Notes under the pieces: model-generated | The model's database searches: none | Seen by the model: only the letters and a program-made list of their open reading frames with translations | What the model was told of the DNA's origin: nothing | From: Alitta virens | Lineage: Eukaryota; Annelida; Polychaeta; Phyllodocida; Nereididae | Assembly: GCA_932294295.1 (NCBI GenBank) | Contig: OW028574.1 | Span: forward strand, 29,582,145-29,646,144 | DNA: 64,000 bases | Reading direction: 5' to 3' | Made by a program: the position numbers and the translations under genes | In this document: in pieces, positions 51,401-63,400 of the stretch | Position numbering within the stretch: position 1 is the stretch's first letter | Layout: each line of letters starts with the position of its first letter

Positions 51401-54400
51401 CAAAGGCCATATTCCCTTGGACATTGTCAAAAAACTTTTGTTTAATCAATGATTGAAACCCAGACTAGCTGCTGTGGCCTACCTGGGGTTGTTGTAGTTG
51501 GCGTAGTTGTAGTTGTGCTTGAAGTTGTTGAGGCTGAAAATATGAGTAAATTCTTCATGTCCATCACCCTTACTTAATCACAATTTACAAATAAATGAGG
51601 CATTTTGACAAGAATACATTTTGTGCCCTTTCTAAAAGTACATTTTAAACTGAATTTTCGTTTTCCTGTTTGTGTTGTTGAAGATATATAATGACTCCAA
51701 GAGGTTTTTGATTTACCTAGCCTGTCAATGTATACATCTGCAAAAACATTTTCTGACACAACTCCACAATCCATATACAGGGTTATTTAATTAAAGCTGT
51801 ATTTTGCAATATTCTAAAACTCTGTATGAATATGATTGAAAATATTATATTTTAGGCTATTGGTTGGTGTAGGGATTGTGTTAGGTACCAAGGGAGTTGT
51901 AGTTGGGCTTGTAGTGGAAGTTGTAGATGTAGTGTTAGTTGGAGTTGTAGTTGGGCTTCTAGAGGGAGTTGTCGTAGTCTCTGCTATAGTAATAAGGTAT
52001 GAATAATGGCTTTATATACCACCAAGAATAATTTCATGCACTGAAGCTTCATTTAAGCACTAACTGACCCAACCACTTTTTTACTCTCCAGAACTACACA
52101 TTCCTTTTCATTTTATGTAAAATAATAGCCAAGGGAGTTTGCATTCCACCTATCACGTATATATCTAGGAGTGAAATGCCTGCCCACAATCCATACACAG
52201 ACTTATTTCATGCAAAGATTTGCTCTGCAAAATTGCAACTATATTTTTAGAATATGACCACAAGTCTTACTTGTGCTGGTGGTTGATGTTGGGCTTGTAG
52301 TAGTTGTGGGAGTCGTATTTGTGTTTGTTGGTGAAGTGGGAGTTGGGCTTGTAGTGGATGTTGGAGTTGTAGTAGTGCTTGTAGTAGTTGAAGCTGGAGT
52401 GGTAGTTGTCAGCTCTGAAGTAGTGAAAAAATAACAAAAATAGATCTACATGCTTCCAATGAGGATTTCATTCACTGCAGCTTCTTTAGGGAACTCACTA
52501 ACCAGGTGCAGGTCACCCATCATATTCAAGGTTAGTGTGAAGCGCTAAACTCACTGCACAGATTACAAAAGATTGATGACAGGGCTATAGAATATGCACA
52601 GTTATAAACAACGATCAAGCATTCTCTGATTATTGCATCCACGTCATCACAAAGTTAGGCAATATAGGCATTTCAAATTAGTTTCATAGGCCGTATTCCT
52701 ACTGGTATTGTCAAAACACTTTTGTTTAATCAATGATTGAAACCCAGACTAGCTGCTGTGGCCTACCTGGGGTTGTTGTAGTTGGCGTAGTTGTAGCTGT
52801 GCTTGAAGTTGTTGAGGCTAAAAATATGAGTAAATTCTTTATGTCCATCACTCTACTTAATCACAATTTACAAATAAATGAGGCATTTTGACAAGAATAC
52901 ATTTTGTGCCCTTTCTAAAAATACATTTTAAACTGAATGTTTGTTTTCCTGTTTGTGTTGTTGAAGATATAAAAATGACTCCAGGAGGTTTTTGATTTAC
53001 CTAGCCTGTCAATGTATACATCTGCAAAAACATTTTCTGACACAACTCCACAATCCATATACAGGGTTATTTAATTAAAGCTGTATTTTGCAATATTCTA
53101 AAACTGTATATGAATATGATTGAAAATATTATATTTTAGGCTATTGGTTGGTGTAGGGATTGTGTTAGGTACCAAGGGAGTTGTAGTTGGGCTTGTAGTG
53201 GAAGTTGTAGATGTAGTGTTAGTTGGAGTTGTAGTTGGGCTTCTAGAGGGAGTTGTCGTAGTCTCTGCTATAGTAATAAGGTATGAATAATGGCTTTATA
53301 TACCACCAAGAATAATTTCATGCACTGAAGCTTCATTTAAGCACTAACTGACCCAACCACTTTTTTACTCTCCAGAACTACACATTCCTTTTCATTTTAT
53401 GTAAAATAATAGCCAAGGGAGTTTGCATTCCACCTATCACGTATATATCTAGGAGTGAAATGCCTGCCCACAATCCATACACAGACTTATTTCATGCAAA
53501 GATTTGCTCTGCAAAATTGCAACTATATTTTTAGAATATGACCACAAGTCTTACTTGTGCTGGTGGTTGATGTTGGGCTTGTAGTAGTTGTGGGAGTCGT
53601 ATTTGTGTTTGTTGGTGAAGTGGGAGTTGGGCTTGTATTGGATGTTGGAGTTGTAGTAGTGCTTGTAGTAGTTGAAGCTGGAGTGGTAGTTGTCAGCTCT
53701 GAAGTAGTGAAAAAATAACAAAAATAGATCTACATGCTTTCAAGGAGGATTTCATTCACTGCAGCTTCTTTAGGGAACTCACTAACCAGGTGCAGGTCAC
53801 CCATCATATTCAAGGTTAGTGTGAAGCGCTAAACTCACTGCACAGATTACAAAAGATTGATGACAGGGCTATAAAATATGCACAGTTATAAACAACGATC
53901 AAGCATTCTCTGATTATTGCATCCACGTCATCACGAAGTTAGGCAATATAGGTATTTCAAATTAGTTTCATAGGCCGTATTCCTACTGGTATTGTCAAAA
54001 CACTTTTGTTTAATCAATGATTGAAACCCAGACTAGCTGCTGTGGCCTACCTGGGGTTGTTGTAGTTGGCGTAGTTGTAGTTGTGCTTGAAGTTGTTGAG
54101 GCTGAAAATTTGAGTAAATTCTTCATGTCCATCACCCTTACTTAATCACAATTTACAAATAAATGAGGCATTTTGACAAGAATACATTTTGTGCCCTTTC
54201 TAAAAGTACATTTTAAACTGAATTTTCGTTTTCCTGTTTGTGTTGTTGAAGATATATAATGACTCCAAGAGGTTTTTGATTTACCTAGCCTGTCAATGTA
54301 TACATCTGCAAAAACATTTTCTGACACAACTCCACAATCCATATACAGGGTTATTTAATTCAAAGCTGTATTTTGCAATATTCTAAAACTGTGTATGAAT

Positions 54401-57400
54401 ATGATTGAAAATATTATTTTTTGGGCTATTGGTTGGTGTAGGGATTGTGTTGGGTGCTAAAGGAGTTGTAGTTGAGCTTGTAGTGGAAGTTGGAGATGTA
54501 GTGTTAGTTGGAGTTGTAGTTGAGCTTCTAGAGGGAGTTGTCGTAGTCTATGCTATAATAATAAGGTTTGAATAATGGCTTTATATACCACCAAGAATAA
54601 TTTCATGCACTGAAGCTTCATTTAAGCACTAACTGACCCAACCTCTCTTTTACTCTCCAGAACTACACATTCCTTTTCATTTTATGTAAAATACTAGCCA
54701 AGGGAGTTTGCATTCCACCTATCACGTATAAATCTTGGAGTGAAATGCCTGCCCACAATCCATACACAGACTTATTTCATGCAAAGATTTGCTCTGCAAA
54801 ATTGCAACTATATTTTTAGAATATGAGCACAAGTCTTACTTGGCCTGGTGGTTGATGTTGGGCTTTTAGTAGTTGTGGGAGTCGTATTTGTGTTTGTTGG
54901 TGAAGTGGGAGTTGGGCTTGTAGTGGCCGTTGGAGTTGTAGTAGTGCTTGTAGTAGTTGAAGCTGGAGTGGTAGTTGTCAGCTCTGAAGTAGTGAAAAAA
55001 TAACAAAAATAGATCTACATGCTTCCAATGAGGATTTCATTCACTGCAGCTTCTTTAGGGAACTCACTAACCAGGTGCAGGTCACCCATCATATTCAAGG
55101 TTAGTGTGTAGCGCTAAACTCACTGCACAGATTACAAAAGATTGATGACAGGGCTATAGAATATGCACAGTTATAAACAACGATCAAGCATTCTCTGATT
55201 ATTGCATCCACGTCATCACAAAGTTAGGCAATATAGGTATTTCAAATTAGTTTCATAGGCCGTATTCCTACTGGTATTGTCAAAACACTTTTGTTTAATC
55301 AATGATTGAAACCCAGACTAGCTGCTGTGGCCTACCTGGGGTTGTTGTAGTTGGCGTAGTTGTAGTTGTGCTTGAAGTTGTTGAGGCTGAAAATATGAGT
55401 AAATTCTTCATGTCCATCACCCTTACTTAATCACAATTTACAAATAAATGAGGCATTTTGACAAGAATACATTTTGTGCCCTTTCTAAAAGTACATTTTA
55501 AACTGAATTTTCGTTTTCCTGTTTGTGTTGTTGAAGATATATAATGACTCCAAGAGGTTTTTGTATACATCTGCAAAAACATTTTCTGACACAACTCCAC
55601 AATCCATATACAGGGTTATTTAATTCAAAGCTGTATTTTGCAATATTCTAAAACTGTGTATGAATATGATTGAAAATATTATTTTTTGGGCTATTGGTTG
55701 GTGTAGGGATTGTGTTGGGTGCTAAAGGAGTTGTAGTTGAGCCTGTAGTGGAAGTTGGAGATGTAGTGTTAGTTGGAGTTGTAGTTGAGCTTCTAGAGGG
55801 AGTTGTCGTAGTCTATGCTATAGTAATAAGGTATGAATAATGGCTTTATATACCACCAAGAATAATTTCATGCACTGAAGCTTCATTTAAGCACTAACTG
55901 ACCCAACCACTTTTTTACTCTCCAGAACTACACATTCCTTTTCATTTTATGTAAAATAATAGCCAAGGGAGTTTGCATTCCACCTATCACGTATATATCT
56001 AGGAGTGAAATGCCTGCCCACAATCCATACACAGACTTATTTCATGCAAAGATTTGCTCTGCAAAATTGCAACTATATTTTTAGAATATGACCACAAGTC
56101 TTACTTGTGCTGGTGGTTGATGTTGGGCTTGTAGTAGTTGTGGGAGTCGTATTTGTGTTTGTTGGTGAAGTGGGAGTTGGGCTTGTAGTGGATGTTGGAG
56201 TTGTAGTAGTGCTTGTAGTAGTTGAAGCTGGAGTGGTAGTTGTCAGCTCTGAAGTAGTGAAAAAATAACAAAAATAGATCTACATGCTTTCAAGGAGGAT
56301 TTCATTCACTGCAGCTTCTTTAGGGAACTCACTAACCAGGTGCAGGTCACCCATCATATTCAAGGTTAGTGTGAAGCGCTAAACTCACTGCACAGATTAC
56401 AAAAGATTGATGACAGGGCTATAAAATATGCACAGTTATAAACAACGATCAAGCATTCTCTGATTATTGCATCCACGTCATCACAAAGTTAGGCAATATA
56501 GGTATTTCAAATTAGTTTCATAGGCCGTATTCCTACTGGTATTGTCAAAACACTTTTGTTTAATCAATGATTGAAACCCAGACTAGCTGCTGTGGCCTAC
56601 CTGGGGTTGTTGTAGTTGGCGTAGTTGTAGTTGTGCTTGAAGTTGTTGAGGCTGAAAATATGAGTAAATTCTTCATGTCCATCACCCTTACTTAATCACA
56701 ATTTACAAATAAATGAGGCATTTTGACAAGAATACATTTTGTGCCCTTTCTAAAAGTACATTTTAAACTGAATTTTCGTTTTCCTGTTTGTGTTGTTGAA
56801 GATATATAATGACTCCAAGAGGTTTTTGATTTACCTAGCCTGTCAATGTATACATCTGCAAAAACATTTTCTGACACAACTCCACAATCCATATACAGGG
56901 TTATTTAATTCAAAGCTGTATTTTGCAATATTCTAAAACTGTGTATGAATATGATTGAAAATATTATTTTTTGGGCTATTGGTTGGTGTAGGGATTGTGT
57001 TGGGTGCTAAAGGAGTTGTAGTTGAGCCTGTAGTGGAAGTTGGAGATGTAGTGTTAGTTGGAGTTGTAGTTGAGCTTCTAGAGGGAGTTGTCGTAGTCTA
57101 TGCTATAATAATAAGGTTTGAATAATGGCTTTATATACCACCAAGAATAATTTCATGCACTGAAGCTTCATTTAAGCACTAACTGACCCAACCTCTCTTT
57201 TACTCTCCAGAACTACACATTCCTTTTCATTTTATGTAAAATACTAGCCAAGGGAGTTTGCATTCCACCTATCACGTATGAATCTTGGAGTGAAATGCCT
57301 GCCCACAATCCATACACAGACTTATTTCATGCAAAGATTTGCTCTGCAAAATTGCAACTATATTTTTAGAATATGAGCACAAGTCTTACTTGTCCTGGTG

Positions 57401-60400
57401 GTTGATGTTGGGCTTGTAGTAGTTGTGGGAGTCGTATTTGTGTTTGTTGGTGAAGTGGGAGTTGGGCTTGTAGTGGCCGTTGGAGTTGTAGTAGTGCTTG
57501 TAGTAGTTGAAGCTGGAGTGGTAGTTGTCAGCTCTGAAGTAGTGAAAAAATAACAAAAATAGATCTACATGCTTTCAAGGAGGATTTCATTCACTGCAGC
57601 TTCTTTAGGGAACTCACTAACCAGGTGCAGGTCACCCATCATATTCAAGGTTAGTGTGAAGCGCTAAACTCACTGCACAGATTACAAAAGATTGATGACA
57701 GGGCTATAAAATATGCACAGTTATAAACAACGATCAAGCATTCTCTGATTATTGCATCCACGTCATCACAAAGTTAGGCAATATAGGTATTTCAAATTAG
57801 TTTCATAGGCCGTATTCCTACTGGTATTGTCAAAACACTTTTGTTTAATCAATGATTGAAACCCAGACTAGCTGCTGTGGCCTACCTGGGGTTGTTGTAG
57901 TTGGCGTAGTTGTAGTTGTGCTTGAAGTTGTTGAGGCTGAAAATATGAGTAAATTCTTCATGTCCATCACCCTTACTTAATCACAATTTACAAATAAATG
58001 AGGCATTTTGACAAGAATACATTTTGTGCCCTTTCTAAAAGTACATTTTAAACTGAATTTTCGTTTTCCTGTTTGTGTTGTTGAAGATATATAATGACTC
58101 CAAGAGGTTTTTGATTTACCTAGCCTGTCAATGTATACATCTGCAAAAACATTTTCTGACACAACTCCACAATCCATATACAGGGTTATTTAATTCAAAG
58201 CTGTATTTTGCAATATTCTAAAACTGTGTATGAATATGATTGAAAATATTATTTTTTGGGCTATTGGTAGGGATTGTGTTAGGTGCCAAGGGAGTTGTAG
58301 TTGGGCTTGTAGTGGAAGTTGTAGATGTAGTGTTAGTTGGAGTTGTAGTTGGGCTTCTAGAGGGAGTTGGCGTAGTCTCTGCTATAGTAATAAGGTATGA
58401 ATAATGGCTTTATATACCACCAAGAATAATTTCATGCACTAAAGCTTCATTTAAGCACTAACTGACCCAACCACTTTTTTACTCTCCAGAACTACACATT
58501 CCTTTTCATTTTATGTAAAACAATAGCCAAGGGAGTTTGCATTCCACCTATCACGTATATATCTAGGAGTGAAATGCCTGCCCACAATCCATACACAGAC
58601 TTATGTCAGGCAAAGATTTGCTCTGCAAAATTGCAACTATATTTTTAGAATATGAGCACAAGTCTTACTTGTGCTGGTGGTTGATGCTGGGCTTGTAGTA
58701 GTTGTGGGAGTCGTATTTGTGTTTGTTGGTGAAGTGGGAGTTGGGCTTGTAGTGGACGTTGGAGTTGTAGTAGTGCTTGTAGTAGTTGAAACTGGAGTGG
58801 TAGTTGTCAGCTCTGAAGTAGTGAAAAAATAACAAAAATAGATCTACATGCTTCCAATGAGGATTTCATTCACTGCAGCTTCTTTAGGGAACTCACTAAC
58901 CAGGTGCAGGTCACCCATCATATTCAAGATTAGTGTGAAGCGCTAAACTCACTGCACAGATTACAAAAGATTGATGACAGGGCTATAAAATATGCACAGT
59001 TATAAACAACGATCAATACCCTCTGTGCATCCTCTGATAATTGCATCCACGTCATCACAAAGTTCGCCGGAATCACATTCAAAAACCAGCTTAATTCTGT
59101 TAATTTTCCCTATTCCTACTGGTATTGCAATGTCTCGCACTTCAGGTTTGTTGAACTGCATTTGACCCTGCAATGGTAATTGTATAATGTATGAGTCAAT
59201 TCACTATGAGAGTAATGTTTCCATGCACCAATTGTTGTAGTTAAGACACTTACTGTACTGTATCTTCCCGCATCACCAAAGTAAACTACTTTGACCAGAA
59301 GTGTTCCATCTTTTGAGCAGATTTCATTGACTTTCAGTGTGAATTTAGTTATTTCAGCAGGTCTTGTGCTTCTGAACACAACAGTACCATCATTCGGGAT
59401 ACGTATACGTGAGAAACCCTCGGGATCTGGTGAGTCCATACTTCCACCTTTGGGAGAGAATACGCTGTCCTCACCATTCAGCATGGGGTCATAACACTCT
59501 GAAAATAGGCATTTCAAATTAGTTTCAAAGGCCATATTCCCTTGGACATTGTCAAAAAACTTTTGTTTAATCAATGATTGAAACCCAGACTAGCTGCTGT
59601 GGCCTACCTGGGGTTGTTGTAGTTGGCGTAGTTGTAGTTGTGCTTGAAGTTGTTGAGGCTGAAAATATATGTAAATTCTTCATGTCCATCACCCTTACTT
59701 AATCACAATTTACAAATAAATGAGGCATTTTGACAAGAATACATTTTGTGCCCTTTCTAAAAGTACATTTTAAACTGAATTTTCGTTTTCCTGTTTGTGT
59801 TGTTGAAGATATATAATGACTTCAAGAGGTTTTTGATTTACCTAGCCTGTCAATGTATACATCTGCAAAAACATTTTCTGACACAACTCCACAATCCATA
59901 TACAGGGTTATTTAATTCAAAGCTGTATTTTGCAATATTCTAAAACTCTGTATGAATATGATTGAAAATATAATTTTTGGGCTATTGGTAGGGATTGTGT
60001 TAGGTGCCAAGGGAGTTGTAGTTGGGCTTGTAGTGGAAGTTGTAGATGTAGTGTTAGTTGGAGTTGTAGTTGGGCTTCTAGAGGGAGTTGTCGTAGTCTC
60101 TGCTATAGTAATAAGGTATGAATAATGGCTTTATATACCACCAAGAATAATTTCATGCACTAAAGCTTCATTTAAGCACTAACTGACCCAACCACTTTTT
60201 TACTCTCCAGAACTACACATTCCTTTTCATTTTATGTAAAACAATAGCCAAGGGAGTTTGCATTCCACCTATCACGTATATATCTAGGAGTGAAATGCCT
60301 GCCCACAATCCATACACAGACTTATGTCAGGCAAAGATTTGCTCTGCAAAATTGCAACTATATTTTTAGAATATGAGCACAAGTCTTACTTGTGCTGGTG

Positions 60401-63400
60401 GTTGATGCTGGGCTTGTAGTAGTTGTGGGAGTCGTATTTGTGTTTGTTGGTGAAGTGGGAGTTGGGCTTGTAGTGGACGTTGGAGTTGTAGTAGTGCTTG
60501 TAGTAGTTGAAACTGGAGTGGTAGTTGTCAGCTCTGAAGTAGTGAAAAAATAACAAAAATAGATCTACATGCTTCCAATGAGGATTTCATTCACTGCAGC
60601 TTCTTTAGGGAACTCACTAACCAGGTGCAGGTCACCCATCATATTCAAGATTAGTGTGAAGCGCTAAACTCACTGCACAGATTACAAAAGATTGATGACA
60701 GGGCTATAAAATATGCACAGTTATAAACAACGATCAATACCCTCTGTGCATCCTCTGATAATTGCATCCACGTCATCACAAAGTTCGCCGGAATCACATT
60801 CAAAAACCAGCTTAATTCTGTTAATTTTCCCTATTCCTACTGGTATTGCAATGTCTCGCACTTCAGGTTTGTTGAACTGCATTTGACCCTGCAATGGTAA
60901 TTGTATAATGTATGAGTCAATTCACTATGAGAGTAATGTTTCCATGCACCAATTGTTGTAGTTAAGACACTTACTGTACTGTATCTTCCCGCATCACCAA
61001 AGTAAACTACTTTGACCAGAAGTGTTCCATCTTTTGAGCAGATTTCATTGACTTTCAGTGTGAATTTAGTTATTTCAGCAGGTCTTGTGCTTCTGAACAC
61101 AACAGTACCATCATTCGGGATACGTATACGTGAGAAACCCTCGGGATCTGGTGAGTCCATACTTCCACCTTTGGGAGAGAATACGCTGTCCTCACCATTC
61201 AGCATGGGGTCATAACACTCTGAAAATAGGCATTTCAAATTAGTTTCAAAGGCCATATTCCCTTGGACATTGTCAAAAAACTTTTGTTTAATCAATGATT
61301 GAAACCCAGACTAGCTGCTGTGGCCTACCTGGGGTTGTTGTAGTTGGCGTAGTTGTAGTTGTGCTTGAAGTTGTTGAGGCTGAAAATATGAGTAAATTCT
61401 TTATGTCCATCACCCTTACTTAATCACAATTTACAAATAAATGAGGCATTTTGACAAGAATACATTTTGTGCCCTTTCTAAAAGTACATTTTAAACTGAA
61501 TTTTCGTTTTCCTGTTTGTGTTGTTGAAGATATATAATGACTCCAAGAGGTTTTTGATTTACCTAGCCTGTCAATGTATACATCTGCAAAAACATTTTCT
61601 GACACAACTCCACAATCCATATACAGGGTTATTTAATTCAAAGCTGTATTTTGCAATATTCTAAAACTCTGTATGAATATGATTGAAAATATAATTTTTG
61701 GGCTATTGGTAGGGATTGTGTTAGGTGCCAAGGGAGTTGTAGTTGGGCTTGTAGTGGAAGTTGTAGATGTAGTGTTAGTTGGAGTTGTAGTTGGGCTTCT
61801 AGAGGGAGTTGTCGTAGTCTCTGCTATAGTAATAAGGTATGAATAATGGCTTTATATACCACCAAGAATAATTTCATGCGCTAAAGCTTCATTTAAGCAC
61901 TAACTGACCCAACCACTTTTTTACTCTCCAGAACTACACATTCCTTTTCATTTTATGTAAAACAATAGCCAAGGGAGTTTGCATTCCAACTATCACGTAT
62001 ATATCTAGGAGTGAAATGCCTGCCCACAATCCATACACAGACTTATGTCAGGCAAAGATTTGCTCTGCAAAATTGCAACTATATTTTTAGAATATGAGCA
62101 CAAGTCTTACTTGTGCTGGTGGTTGATGCTGGGCTTGTAGTAGTTGTGGGAGTCTTATTTGTGTTTGTTGGTGAAGTGGGAGTTGGGCTTGTAGTGGACA
62201 TTGGAGTTGTAGTAGTGCTTGTAGTAGTTGAAGCTGGAGTGGTAGTTGTCAGCTCTGAAGTAGTGAAAAAATAACAAAAATAGATCTACATGCTTCCAAT
62301 GAGGATTTCATTCACTGCAGCTTCTTTAGGGTACTCACTAACCAGGTGCAGGTCACCCATCATATTCAAGGTTAGTGTGAAGCGCTAAACTCACTGCACA
62401 GATTACAAAAGATTGATGACAGGGCTATAAAATATGCACAGTTATAAACAACGATCAATACCCTCTGTGCATCCTCTGATAATTGCATCCACGTCATCAC
62501 AAAGTTCGCCGGAATCACATTCAAAAACCAGCTTAATTCTGTTAATTTTCCCTATTCCTACTGGTATTGCAATGTCTCGCACTTCAGGTTTGTTGAACTG
62601 CATTTGACCCTGCAATGGTAATTGTATAATGTATGAGTCAATTCACTATGAGAGTAATGTTTCCATGCACCAATTGTTGTAGTTAAGACACTTACTGTAC
62701 TGTATCTTCCCGCATCACCAAAGTAAACTACTTTGACCAGAAGTGTTCCATCTTTTGAGCAGATTTCATTGACTTTCAGTGTGAATTTAGTTATTTCAGC
62801 CGGTCTTGTGCTTCTGAACACAACAGTACCATCATTCGGGATACGTATACGTGAGAAACCCTCGGGATCTGGTGAGTCCATACTTCCACCTTTGGGAGAG
62901 AATACGCTGTCCTCACCATTCAGCATGGGGTCATAACACTCTGAAAATAGGCATTTCAAATTAGTTTCAAAGGCCATATTCCCTTGGACATTGTCAAAAA
63001 ACTTTTGTTTAATCAATGATTGAAACCCAGACTAGCTGCTGTGGCCTACCTGGGGTTGTTGTAGTTAGCGTAGTTGTAGTTGTGCTTGAAGTTGTTGAGG
63101 CTGAAAATATGAGTAAATTCTTTATGTCCATCACCCTTACTTAATCACAATTTACAAATAAATGAGGCATTTTGACAAGAATACATTTTGTGCCCTTTCT
63201 AAAAGTACATTTTAAACTGAATTTTCGTTTTCCTGTTTGTGTTGTTGAAGATATATAATGACTCCAAGAGGTTTTTGATTTACCTAGCCTGTCAATGTAT
63301 ACATCTGCAAAAACATTTTCTGACACAACTCCACAATCCATATACAGGGTTATTTAATTCAAAGCTGTATTTTGCAATATTCTAAAACTCTGTATGAATA

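Larger units (their letters stand above)
46711..51434 (-). repeat. Higher-order repeat copy c (4724 bp)
   Basis: Matches copy b from about 47.05 kb upward. Its first 0.4 kb differs (CCCAGACTAGCTGC and ACATTTTCTG types, and TTAATTAAAGC lacking one base), which accounts for the one-base shorter period. Confidence 0.9.
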
